A DNA stretch of 64,000 nucleotides, taken from the NCBI GenBank assembly GCA_017556705.1, contig JAFYMG010000001.1:186001-250000 (forward strand), given 5' to 3'. The translations under genes were made by a program, and so were the position numbers. Below the pieces are notes generated by a model. The model searched no databases. It saw nothing but the letters and a program-made list of their open reading frames with translations, and was not told the origin of the DNA. Origin of the DNA: Paludibacteraceae bacterium (GTDB lineage: Bacteria > Bacteroidota > Bacteroidia > Bacteroidales > Paludibacteraceae). Positions 1-9,478 of the stretch are shown piece by piece; positions within the stretch are counted from its first letter, which is position 1, and each line of letters opens with the position of its first letter.

Positions 1-1
1 C

Positions 2-1588
<1,587 letters not shown>

Positions 1589-1618
1589 TAGATCGCTTCG
1601 CTGTTAGATGTTAGACAT

Positions 1619-2158
1619 ATGAAAATAGCAGTATATTGTAGCGCAAAAGACAGAATACCTGAAGAGTATTTGGCTTTGGGTGATGTACTAGGGAAGTGGA
1701 TTGCTAAGGCAGGCCACACCCTAGTGTATGGCGGAGCAACAGGCGGACTAATGACCCGCGTGAGCAATGCAGCAAAGGCTGCAGGAGGTATCGTAGAGGG
1801 AGTTATTCCGCAGCGTATTATCCAAGCCAAGCGCATGGCAGACAACTGCGACACGCTCTATGTGGTGAACAATATGTGCGAGCGCAAGCAGAAGATGAAA
1901 GAATTGGCGGATTGTTTCGTATGCTTACCTGGCAGCTACGGCACCATGGACGAGATGATGGATGTGGTAGCAAGTGGTACGGTGGATGAGCATAGAAAAC
2001 CCTGCTTCGTGCTGAACTACCAAGGCTTCTATGAGGGATTGAAACAGCAAGCCGAGCACATGCGTAGTCTCGCGTTCTTGCCACAACAAGAACAATATGC
2101 CCCACGATTCGTGGATACAATAGATGAATTATTAGACGCTTTGCAGCGTTTAGTTTAG
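1619..2158 (+). CDS. LOG family protein (TIGR00730; putative nucleotide 5'-monophosphate phosphoribohydrolase)
   Basis: This 179-residue Rossmann-like protein matches the LOG/YvdD family, whose characterised members cleave cytokinin riboside monophosphates or other nucleoside 5'-monophosphates to a base and ribose 5-phosphate. It starts MKIAVYCSA, has the glycine-rich YGGATGGLM segment and CERKQKM (the family's RK position). The signature PGGxGTxxE appears as PGSYGTMDE, with serine for the second glycine. It lies between gyrB and the GH16-like gene with short spacers. The bacterial substrate cannot be read from the sequence. Confidence 0.85.
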   Translation: MKIAVYCSAKDRIPEEYLALGDVLGKWIAKAGHTLVYGGATGGLMTRVSNAAKAAGGIVEGVIPQRIIQAKRMADNCDTLYVVNNMCERKQKMKELADCFVCLPGSYGTMDEMMDVVASGTVDEHRKPCFVLNYQGFYEGLKQQAEHMRSLAFLPQQEQYAPRFVDTIDELLDALQRLV

Positions 2159-2182
2159 AGTTTAATGTTTAGAGATTAGAGA
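2155..2182 (+). repeat. 7-nt degenerate tandem repeat upstream of a start codon
   Basis: Four perfect-length heptads (TTAGAGT, TTAATGT, TTAGAGA, TTAGAGA) run from the stop codon of the LOG gene to 1 nt before the ATG at 2184. This is one of several purine-rich short-period spacers in the window. Confidence 0.75.
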
Positions 2183-2183
2183 T

Positions 2184-3266
2184 ATGAAAACGATGAAAAC
2201 CAAAGCCTTTGAACAATGGCTGAAGGAGCAAGCACAAATGGTAGTGCGCTATCGCCAAGTGGAAAAAAGCGATGTGCTTGCAGAGTATAATAGTTTGAAG
2301 GAAGTGGTAGATTCTGCCGATTTTAAGGCAAAAAAACAACAATTGACTACCACGCGCTATGCCGACACCCAAGAGGCACAGACAATGGTTGCGTACAAAC
2401 AACTGCGCAAGAAATCATCGGTATTCTTCTACCGACTGCTGAAGAAAGCAGCATGGAAGGAGAAACCAGAAGTGGCACAATACTTGGCTTTGGAAGAGAA
2501 GATTCAAACGCCTGAGTTTAAGCAAGCAAATGCATTTTGGAAGAACAAAAAGCGTTGGTTTACTACTCCAGAAAGCCAGCAAGAGAAGCGCTTCAACAGT
2601 TTGGGCAAGCATGCAGATATCGTATTCTACCTGCAACAAGATGCCAAGAAAATAACTGAACTAGAGAGTTACAAAATGATATGGGCTGATGAGTTTGACG
2701 GAGCAAATATGGCAGATACATGGCAAACAGGCTTCTTATATCCAACCGCAGACTTCAAGGCAGACCACTCGCATGTGAGCGAGCAACAAGCTTATGTCAA
2801 AGGACAAAACACCAAGGTGAGTGGTAGCGCAATGCATATTGTAACCAAGAAGCAAAACACCACTGCACCTGCTTGGCATCCTACCAAAGGAATGGTTACC
2901 CATGCCTTCGCTTACACAAGCGATGTATGGCACACCATAAAAGCTGTAGCACCAAAAGTTGGTGTGTTGCAAGCCAAAGTACACTACACAGGTAAAGCAA
3001 AACACGTACTCTGTCTCACTACAGCAAAAGCACAACATGCATTGCCAATCTTGAGCAAGCAAGTAGCAAAAGGCGAAATGATTTATACGCTTGTTTGGAA
3101 CGAGAAAGAAGTGGTGAACTATGTAAATGATGTAGAGGTTGCTCGCGGCAAGAATCCTCTGGCTGGCGAAAATCTCCATTTGTTGGTTCGCAGTTATTTG
3201 CCTGAAAACACAAAAGCTACGGGCAAGATGGACATTGATTGGATTCGTATATATACCAACGCCTAA
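2184..3266 (+). CDS. GH16-like concanavalin-fold protein, apparently non-catalytic
   Basis: This 360-residue protein has no signal peptide. Residues 1 to about 160 are Lys/Gln-rich and helical. Residues about 165-360 look like a GH16/laminarinase-type concanavalin domain: they open with MIWADEFDG and end with GKMDIDWIRIYTNA, both typical ends of that fold. The GH16 catalytic signature ExDxxE is not visible, so hydrolase activity is doubtful and a carbohydrate-binding or structural role is more likely. It sits directly upstream of kdsA. The fold call is inferred from its terminal motifs. Confidence 0.6.
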   Translation: MKTMKTKAFEQWLKEQAQMVVRYRQVEKSDVLAEYNSLKEVVDSADFKAKKQQLTTTRYADTQEAQTMVAYKQLRKKSSVFFYRLLKKAAWKEKPEVAQYLALEEKIQTPEFKQANAFWKNKKRWFTTPESQQEKRFNSLGKHADIVFYLQQDAKKITELESYKMIWADEFDGANMADTWQTGFLYPTADFKADHSHVSEQQAYVKGQNTKVSGSAMHIVTKKQNTTAPAWHPTKGMVTHAFAYTSDVWHTIKAVAPKVGVLQAKVHYTGKAKHVLCLTTAKAQHALPILSKQVAKGEMIYTLVWNEKEVVNYVNDVEVARGKNPLAGENLHLLVRSYLPENTKATGKMDIDWIRIYTNA

Positions 3267-3297
3267 AACTTTTAGAACTTTTTAAAATCTAAAGATT

Positions 3298-4113
3298 ATG
3301 TTTCTCATCGCAGGGCCTTGTGCTATAGAGAGTCGTGATATCGTGATGCAAACAGCTGAAACGCTGCAACAAGTATGCGAACGACTAGGTATTGTATTGT
3401 ATTTTAAGTCTTCGTATGATAAAGCCAACCGCACGAGTATGTCGGAACGCGGTGTGGGTATGGAGAAAGGATTGGAGATTTTGCAAGAAGTGAAATCTAC
3501 TTTCGGTTTGCCTATCTTGACGGATGTACATGAGTCATGGCAATGTGCACCTGTAGCCGAGGTGGCAGATGTATTGCAGATCCCTGCTTTCCTCTCTCGC
3601 CAAACCGATTTGCTAGTGGCTGCTGCTAAGACAGGCAAGGTGGTCAACGTAAAAAAAGGTCAATTTATGGCACCATGGGATATGCGTGGTGCAATAGCCA
3701 AGATTGAGGGGGCGAGAGGGCTATTAGGCGATGAGGCTATAGGCGAGAAGGCGGGGATTTGGCTCACCGAACGCGGTTCGAGCTTCGGCTATGGCAATCT
3801 CATTGTAGATATGACCTCACTAGTGAAGATGCGCGAGTACGGCTACCCAGTGGTGTTTGATGCTACACATTCGGTGCAACAACCTAGCAGTCAAGCAGGC
3901 GTGACGGGTGGCAACCGCGAGATGGTGCCGCATTTGATTCGTGCTGCTGCAGCAGTAGGTATAGATGGACTCTTTCTAGAGGTTCATCCTCAGCCAGAAA
4001 AAGCCATTTCAGATGCTGCCAATCAAGTGCGACTGAGCGATGTGGAAACAATACTCAAACAAACGCTGTCAATTGAACAGATTATAGGTTATGAGCTAAA
4101 GATTTTAGGCTAA
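3298..4113 (+). CDS. kdsA: 3-deoxy-8-phosphooctulonate (KDO-8-P) synthase
   Basis: KdsA condenses phosphoenolpyruvate with arabinose 5-phosphate to give KDO-8-phosphate for lipopolysaccharide. The 271-residue product has the family motifs IAGPCAIES at the N-terminus, FKSSYDKANRTS, ILTDVHE, LTERGSSFGYGNLIVDM and FDATHSVQQP. Between AKI and LTERG it carries about 10 more residues than I expect for the family (around residues 137-152), encoded by a G-rich 7-8 nt repeat. It is followed 24 nt later by kdsD, which makes one of its substrates. Confidence 0.95.
   Translation: MFLIAGPCAIESRDIVMQTAETLQQVCERLGIVLYFKSSYDKANRTSMSERGVGMEKGLEILQEVKSTFGLPILTDVHESWQCAPVAEVADVLQIPAFLSRQTDLLVAAAKTGKVVNVKKGQFMAPWDMRGAIAKIEGARGLLGDEAIGEKAGIWLTERGSSFGYGNLIVDMTSLVKMREYGYPVVFDATHSVQQPSSQAGVTGGNREMVPHLIRAAAAVGIDGLFLEVHPQPEKAISDAANQVRLSDVETILKQTLSIEQIIGYELKILG
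3706..3752 (+). repeat. G-rich 7-8 nt tandem repeat inside kdsA
   Basis: Consecutive units ending in GGC (GAGGGGGC, GAGAGGGC, TATTAGGC, GATGAGGC, TATAGGC, GAGAAGGC) lie in frame inside kdsA and encode the low-complexity segment GARGLLGDEAIGEKAG. The composition resembles the intergenic repeats of the window, for example those at 23741-23799 and 24600-24650. Confidence 0.6.
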
Positions 4114-4131
4114 AGGTTAGAGGTTAAAGGC
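4111..4131 (+). repeat. 7-nt tandem repeat between kdsA and kdsD
   Basis: TAAAGGT, TAGAGGT and TAAAGGC follow one another; the first unit contains the kdsA stop codon and the last ends 6 nt before the kdsD ATG. Confidence 0.7.
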
Positions 4132-4137
4132 AAGAAT

Positions 4138-5094
4138 ATGTACGCGAAAAGAGCAAAAGAGATATTTAATGAAGAGATTCGCGAGTTAGAGAAACTCAAA
4201 AATAGCATTGATGCGACCTTTGATCAAGTGGTGGAGGTGCTATATCAATGTCAAGGCAAAGTGGTGATGATGGGTATCGGTAAGACGGGTATCATCGCCC
4301 ACAAGATGGCTGCATCGTTTGCCTCTACGGGTACTCCCTCCATCTTTGTGAACGCTGCCGAGGCAGTGCATGGCGATTTGGGTATGATCAATGCCAACGA
4401 TGTAGCGATACTAGTGAGCAATAGTGGCGCGACCAACGAGATACTGAATATCATCGATCCCCTGCACCGATTGGGTTGCACGATCGTGGCAATGACAGGC
4501 AATATGGATTCACCATTGGCACAACGCGCCGATTATGCGCTCTCTATCCACGTGGATACCGAGGCATGCCCATTGGGATTGGCACCTACCACCTCCACTA
4601 CCGCTACCCTCCTCATGGGTGATGCACTGATGGTATGCCTCATGGAAATGCGCCAGTTTAAGGCAGAGAACTTTGCGCTATACCACCCAGGTGGTGCATT
4701 GGGCAGAAAACTACTTGGACGTGTACAAAATGTAATGACTACCGACGTACCACACGTGGCTACGGATACTCCTTTCCGCGAAGTGGTAATCGAAATGTCG
4801 GATAAGCACTTAGGTATGACAATGGTATATGACCAATTGCCAAGTGGCAACTGCTTAGGCATCATCACTGATGGCGATATCCGTCGCGCTATACAGAAGT
4901 ACAACGACGTGCATATCACTGCTGCAGATATCATGACGCCGTCCTATAAGCATATTGCAAAAAATGCACTGCTGACAGATGCGCTCGCGGTGATGGACAC
5001 CTACAACATCACCACACTGGCAGTGACGGAAACAGCAGAAACGACCGACATCATCGGTATCATTTCCATCCATCATATCATTGACTTCAAATAA
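4138..5094 (+). CDS. kdsD: Arabinose-5-phosphate isomerase (KdsD/KpsF family)
   Basis: This enzyme interconverts ribulose 5-phosphate and arabinose 5-phosphate, the first step of KDO synthesis. The 318-residue protein has an N-terminal SIS domain (GIGKTGIIAHKMAASFASTGTPS, then SNSGATNEI and the Ser/Thr-rich loop APTTSTTATL) and two CBS domains from about residue 200 to the end. The length and domain order match the family. It follows kdsA closely, so the two probably form one KDO operon. Confidence 0.95.
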   Translation: MYAKRAKEIFNEEIRELEKLKNSIDATFDQVVEVLYQCQGKVVMMGIGKTGIIAHKMAASFASTGTPSIFVNAAEAVHGDLGMINANDVAILVSNSGATNEILNIIDPLHRLGCTIVAMTGNMDSPLAQRADYALSIHVDTEACPLGLAPTTSTTATLLMGDALMVCLMEMRQFKAENFALYHPGGALGRKLLGRVQNVMTTDVPHVATDTPFREVVIEMSDKHLGMTMVYDQLPSGNCLGIITDGDIRRAIQKYNDVHITAADIMTPSYKHIAKNALLTDALAVMDTYNITTLAVTETAETTDIIGIISIHHIIDFK

Positions 5095-5097
5095 ACA

Positions 5098-5127
5098 ACT
5101 CTACACTATTCTACACAACACTACACC
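5098..5127 (+). repeat. 10-nt degenerate tandem repeat
   Basis: ACTCTACACT, ATTCTACACA and ACACTACACC fill the spacer between kdsD and the DAHP synthase gene. Confidence 0.6.
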
Positions 5128-5133
5128 ACTTTT

Positions 5134-6132
5134 ATGATCATTCATTTACCTAAAAATATATCGCGCGCAAGCGCACAAGCGTACGCGAGTGGCATAGGTG
5201 CATTGTGCTTGGAGCAGCCAGAGCATTACGTGCTCATCACCAATCACATGGTGAAGCAGCTGCCAGAAGAACTCCAAGACATCGCACTTGATCATTGGAC
5301 ATTCGCCACAGATATGCAACTCTCTTCACGGCAGTATATGCCTGATACACATCGCATTACGATTGGAGACACCTATATTGGAGGCGATGGCAAAAACCAA
5401 CTGATGATTGCAGGTCCATGTGCCATTGAAAGCCGCGAACAGATTGAGCAATCGTGCCAGATGCTCAAGCAACAAGGGATTCGCGTACTGCGTGCAGGTT
5501 GCTACAAGCCTCGCACTTCGCCATACACCTTCCGCGGATTGGGAGAAGATGGACTGAAGCTCCTTGCCGAGATGCGCGAGAAGTACGGACTACTGATTGC
5601 CACTGAGATGCGCGATGCTACCCATGCCGACAAGGTGGTGGAGTATGCAGATATCGTGCAAGTGGGTGCTAAAGCTATGTATGACCATGGTTTGCTCACC
5701 GCAGCAGGACAATCAGGCAAACCTGTAATATTGAAGCGTGGTTTCGGCTCTACACTGCAAGAATTGGTTAATTGTGCCGATTTCATCATGAGTTGCGGCA
5801 ATGATCAAGTGATCCTTTGCGAACGCGGTATCCGCAGCTTTGAGACCAATACACGTTTCACGTTGGATCTTTGTGGTGTAGCATGGCTGAAAGAGTACTG
5901 CAATCTACCTATCATCCTTGACCCAAGTCATGCCATGGGCTATGCGTATGGTATTGGTGATTTGGCACGCGCTTGTACGGCAATGGGGGTGGACGGATTG
6001 CTGATTGAGACACACCCTAATCCTTGCGAAGCACAAAGCGACGCTCCACAACAACTGGACCATCAGCAATTCAGCGAGATGTATAATTCACTTAAAGCTA
6101 TTGCTGCCGCAGTAGGTAAGAACCTGGTGTAA
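5134..6132 (+). CDS. aroF: 3-deoxy-7-phosphoheptulonate (DAHP) synthase, type I-beta
   Basis: The enzyme condenses phosphoenolpyruvate with erythrose 4-phosphate, the entry step of aromatic amino acid synthesis. The 332-residue protein has an N-terminal domain of about 85 residues, a ferredoxin-like regulatory module in this subfamily, followed by the barrel with MIAGPCAIESREQ, KPRTSPYTFRGLG, IVQVGAKAM, LKRGFG and ILDPSHAMGYAYG. No chorismate mutase domain is attached. It is a structural relative of KdsA, so homologous C3-condensing enzymes flank kdsD. Feedback control by the N-terminal domain is a family property, not shown here. Confidence 0.9.
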   Translation: MIIHLPKNISRASAQAYASGIGALCLEQPEHYVLITNHMVKQLPEELQDIALDHWTFATDMQLSSRQYMPDTHRITIGDTYIGGDGKNQLMIAGPCAIESREQIEQSCQMLKQQGIRVLRAGCYKPRTSPYTFRGLGEDGLKLLAEMREKYGLLIATEMRDATHADKVVEYADIVQVGAKAMYDHGLLTAAGQSGKPVILKRGFGSTLQELVNCADFIMSCGNDQVILCERGIRSFETNTRFTLDLCGVAWLKEYCNLPIILDPSHAMGYAYGIGDLARACTAMGVDGLLIETHPNPCEAQSDAPQQLDHQQFSEMYNSLKAIAAAVGKNLV

Positions 6133-6164
6133 ACGATTCTATTGTAATTTGAAATACTAACTAT

Positions 6165-8123
6165 ATGGAACAAAAAGAAAAAATTCAACTTCCTGAGAAT
6201 GCCTCTCGTCCTCTCAAACCAGGAGAGAAATACGAGCCTATTCTCAAACCACAAAACTCCTACCCTGAGATCACCCCTTATAGTGTGATCATGGGTGTCG
6301 TGATGGCAGTTATCTTCTCCGCCGCTGCTGCTTATTTGGGCCTCAAAGTAGGTCAAGTGTTTGAGGCTGCTATTCCTATTGCTATCATCGCTGTAGGTCT
6401 CTCTTCGGCTATGAAGCGCAAGAATGCTCTTGGCGAGAATGTGATTATCCAATCTATTGGCGCATCATCTGGTGTGATCGTGGCAGGTGCTATCTTCACT
6501 CTCCCTGCGCTCTACATTTTGCAGGCCAAGTATCCCGAGATTACTGTCAGCTTTATGCAAGTGTTCCTCTCTTCCTTGCTCGGTGGCTGCTTGGGTATCC
6601 TCTTCCTGATTCCTTTCCGCAAGTATTTCGTGCAAGAGAAACACGGCGAATATCCATTCCCTGAGGCTACGGCGACTACCCAAGTTCTCGTATCTGGTGA
6701 GGGTGGTGGCAACCAAGCGAAGCCCCTCATTTGGGCCGCTGGAATCGGAGGTTTGTACGATTTTGCTGTTTCTACTTTCGGCCTTTGGACCGAGCAACTC
6801 ACTACCCGTATGACAGGTTGGGGCGAGGCGCTAGCAGCTAAGTTCAAACTCGTGTTCTCGATCAATACCTCTGCTGCGGTACTTGGTTTGGGCTATATCA
6901 TTGGATTAAAGTATGCTGCGGTTATCTGTGCAGGTTCATTCTTTGTGTGGTGGGTATTGCTCCCATTGCTAGGTAGTGTGCCTGGTATGGAGGCTATGGA
7001 CCCTGACTTGATGTTCAAGGACTATGGCCGCAATATCGGTATCGGTGCTATCGCTATGGCTGGTCTTATCGGTATTGTCAAGAGTTGGGGCGTGATCAAA
7101 TCTGCCGTTGGATTGGCAGGAAAAGAGCTTGGCGGTAAAGGTAAAGCCGTTATTACCGCATCACTGCGCACAGAGAAAGATCTCAGTATGAAGTTCATCG
7201 TCTTGGCTATCGCAGTGGCATTGCTCGTGACATTGGTGTTCTTCTGGATCGGCGTATTGGGCAATATCTGGCAAGCTTTGGTAGCATTCTTGGTGGTGGC
7301 TGTGATTGCTTTCCTCTTCACTACTGTGGCGGCTAATGCGATTGCTATCGTGGGTAGCAACCCTGTGAGTGGCATGACCTTGATGACCTTGATTATCGCA
7401 TCTGTGATCTTCGTGGCTGTAGGTATGAAGGGAGCAAGCGGTATGGTAGGCGCTATGGTTATTGGTGGTGTGGTTTGTACTGCTTTGTCTATGGCTGGTG
7501 GTTTCATTACTGACCTCAAAATCGGTTATTGGATTGGTACTACCCCTCGCAAACAAGAGACTTGGAAGTTCCTCGGTACGCTCGTGAGTGCAGCTACCGT
7601 AGGTGGTGTGATGATCATCCTCAATAAGACATACGGTTTCGTAGGCGATAACGCCCTTGTTGCTCCCCAAGCCAATGCAATGGCTGCGGTCATCGAACCA
7701 TTGATGAGTGGTCAAGGCGCACCTTGGATGCTCTATCTCGCAGGTGCTATCTTGGCATTGGTACTGAATATCTTGGGGGTACCAGTCTTGGCATTTGCAT
7801 TGGGTATGTTTATCCCATTGAGTTTAAATACCCCATTGCTTGTAGGTGGTGCTATCTCTTGGTTGGTAAGCCGCAAGCGCGAGAAGGACGGCGAGAAAGC
7901 CGAGGAGTTGGCAGCAGCTCGCAACGAGAAGGGTACATTGATTGCCTCTGGTTTCATCGCTGGTGGTGCATTGATGGGTGTTGTAAGCGCTTTGATTAAG
8001 TTCTGTGGCGTAGAGTGCTACTTAGGCACTTGGGCTGCAAGCAACGGTGCCGCCCTCGTCGGCGTTGCTGCGTATATTGCTCTGATTGTGTACTTTATTC
8101 TTGCAAGCAAGAAAACGAAATAG
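6165..8123 (+). CDS. OPT family oligopeptide transporter
   Basis: This 652-residue integral inner-membrane protein has about 14-16 hydrophobic segments and matches the OPT superfamily, which imports small peptides with protons. Motifs include EITPYSVIMGVVMAVIFSAAAAYLGLKVGQ near the N-terminus and FPEATATTQVLVSGEGG after the fourth helix. Hydrophobic segments continue to the last residues, followed by a short Lys-rich tail. It is followed by a strong terminator, closing the plus-strand block that starts at gyrB. The exact substrate is unknown. Confidence 0.88.
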   Translation: MEQKEKIQLPENASRPLKPGEKYEPILKPQNSYPEITPYSVIMGVVMAVIFSAAAAYLGLKVGQVFEAAIPIAIIAVGLSSAMKRKNALGENVIIQSIGASSGVIVAGAIFTLPALYILQAKYPEITVSFMQVFLSSLLGGCLGILFLIPFRKYFVQEKHGEYPFPEATATTQVLVSGEGGGNQAKPLIWAAGIGGLYDFAVSTFGLWTEQLTTRMTGWGEALAAKFKLVFSINTSAAVLGLGYIIGLKYAAVICAGSFFVWWVLLPLLGSVPGMEAMDPDLMFKDYGRNIGIGAIAMAGLIGIVKSWGVIKSAVGLAGKELGGKGKAVITASLRTEKDLSMKFIVLAIAVALLVTLVFFWIGVLGNIWQALVAFLVVAVIAFLFTTVAANAIAIVGSNPVSGMTLMTLIIASVIFVAVGMKGASGMVGAMVIGGVVCTALSMAGGFITDLKIGYWIGTTPRKQETWKFLGTLVSAATVGGVMIILNKTYGFVGDNALVAPQANAMAAVIEPLMSGQGAPWMLYLAGAILALVLNILGVPVLAFALGMFIPLSLNTPLLVGGAISWLVSRKREKDGEKAEELAAARNEKGTLIASGFIAGGALMGVVSALIKFCGVECYLGTWAASNGAALVGVAAYIALIVYFILASKKTK

Positions 8124-8170
8124 AACCTTATGGAATATACGCTTTAGTGCGTGAAACTCTTCAACTCCCC

Positions 8171-8200
8171 AAAGCCGCAGGTGCGACCTGCGGCTTTTTT
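8171..8200 (+). terminator. Rho-independent terminator after the OPT gene
   Basis: A 12-bp stem (AAAGCCGCAGGT / ACCTGCGGCTTT) with a 3-nt loop is followed by a T-run. Confidence 0.9.
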
Positions 8201-8242
8201 GCTACCTATATTTTGCAATTCATTTTGTTTAGACGAAAATAT

Positions 8243-8273
8243 TTTGTAATGTCAAAAAAAAATTGTACCTTTG
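8243..8273 (+). promoter_or_regulatory. Promoter of the aldolase gene (Bacteroidota type)
   Basis: TTTG at 8243-8246 and TACCTTTG at 8266-8273 are separated by 19 nt, matching the -33/-7 elements used by Bacteroidota sigma factor. Transcription should start around 8280, leaving a leader of about 160 nt. Confidence 0.8.
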
Positions 8274-8381
8274 TCGCCGAAAGGCGACGTCGTCGGAATG
8301 AGCTTGTCGCAACGACTGCCGCTTGCGGCATTAGGCGACCGCTTTTCCTCCTCTTACCTCGAAGCCACGAGCTTCTCGGTA
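8273..8381 (+). promoter_or_regulatory. Hairpin-rich 5' leader of the aldolase gene
   Basis: Three small hairpins follow the promoter: GTCGCC-GAAA-GGCGAC (8273-8288, possibly only partly transcribed), TGCCG-CTTG-CGGCA (8317-8330) and TACC-TC-GAAGC-CACGA-GCTTC-TC-GGTA (8355-8381). The GAAA and CUUG tetraloops are thermodynamically favoured. No known riboswitch class is recognised. An AT-rich unstructured stretch with the RBS area follows up to the ATG at 8442. Confidence 0.5.
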
Positions 8382-8441
8382 GGGAGAATGTTAAGTGGAA
8401 ACAACAAAATACATATTAACCAAATAAAACGTTTTACAACT

Positions 8442-9443
8442 ATGGTAAGTTACAAAGAACTCGGCTTGGTGAACACCAAAGAGATGTTTGCTAAAGCAAT
8501 CAAAGGCGGATACGCTATCCCAGCCTTCAACTTCAACAACATGGAGCAACTTCAAGCTATTATCAAAGCTGCTGCTGAGACAAAGAGCCCAGTAATCCTC
8601 CAAGTATCTAAGGGTGCGCGCAACTACGCTAACCAAACTCTTCTTCAATACATGGCACAAGGTGCTGTAGAGTATGCTAAAGAGTTGGGTTGGGAGAAGC
8701 CACAAATCTGCTTGCACCTCGACCACGGAGATAGCTTCGAGACTTGCAAATCTTGCGTTGACTTCGGTTTCTCTAGCGTGATGATCGATGGTTCACACCT
8801 CCCATACGAGGAGAACATCGCTCTCACCAAGAAAGTTGTTGAGTACGCTCACGCACACGATGTAACCGTTGAGGCAGAGCTCGGCGTGTTGGCAGGTGTT
8901 GAGGATGAGGTTTGCGCAGCTGAGAGCCACTATACCAAACCAGAAGAGGTAGTAGATTTCGCTACTCGTACAGGTTGCGACTCACTCGCTATTTCAATCG
9001 GTACTAGCCACGGTGCTTACAAGTTCACCCGTGAGCAATGTACTGTTGACCCACAAACTGGTAAGCTCGTTCCTCCTCCATTGGCATTCGATATCCTCGA
9101 CGCTATCATGGAGCAACTCCCAGGTTTCCCAATCGTACTCCACGGTTCTTCTTCAGTTCCACAAGAGTATGTTGACATCATCAACCAATACGGTGGTAAA
9201 TTGCCTGACGCAGTAGGTATTCCAGAGGAGCAACTCCGCAAGGCATCTGAGAGCGCAGTTTGCAAGATCAACATCGACTCTGACAGCCGTTTGGCTTTCA
9301 CCGCTGCTGTTCGCAAAGTATTCGCTACCAACCCAGGTGAGTTCGACCCACGTAAATACTGCGGCCCAGCTCGTGACCTCATGACCGAGCTCTACAAGCA
9401 CAAAATCGTTAACGTGTTGGGTTCAAACGGTAAAGCTGAGTAA
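8442..9443 (+). CDS. fba: Class II fructose-bisphosphate aldolase
   Basis: The zinc enzyme interconverts fructose 1,6-bisphosphate and the two triose phosphates in glycolysis/gluconeogenesis. The 333-residue product begins MVSYKELGLVNT. An in-frame extension to 8271 exists, but it starts at the promoter and is not family-like. Motifs seen are LHLDHGDSFETC (zinc His and catalytic Asp), MIDGSHLPYEENI, VEAELGVLAGVEDEV, SIGTSHGAYKF and VLHGSSSVPQEYV. A 7-nt-repeat spacer links it to the CoA-transferase gene. Its own promoter and structured leader suggest separate regulation. Confidence 0.95.
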   Translation: MVSYKELGLVNTKEMFAKAIKGGYAIPAFNFNNMEQLQAIIKAAAETKSPVILQVSKGARNYANQTLLQYMAQGAVEYAKELGWEKPQICLHLDHGDSFETCKSCVDFGFSSVMIDGSHLPYEENIALTKKVVEYAHAHDVTVEAELGVLAGVEDEVCAAESHYTKPEEVVDFATRTGCDSLAISIGTSHGAYKFTREQCTVDPQTGKLVPPPLAFDILDAIMEQLPGFPIVLHGSSSVPQEYVDIINQYGGKLPDAVGIPEEQLRKASESAVCKINIDSDSRLAFTAAVRKVFATNPGEFDPRKYCGPARDLMTELYKHKIVNVLGSNGKAE

Positions 9444-9447
9444 TTCA

Positions 9448-9476
9448 TAAATTGTAAATTGCTAAATCGTAAATCG
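9448..9476 (+). repeat. 7-8 nt tandem repeat between fba and the CoA-transferase gene
   Basis: TAAATTG, TAAATTG, CTAAATCG and TAAATCG occupy the spacer and end 2 nt before the next ATG. Confidence 0.7.
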
Positions 9477-9478
9477 AA

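Noticed and set aside
8271..8441. Extension of the aldolase reading frame to 8271
   Set aside because: The first 57 codons would overlap the promoter and leader hairpins and look unlike any aldolase; MVSYKELGLVNT at 8442 is the normal start.
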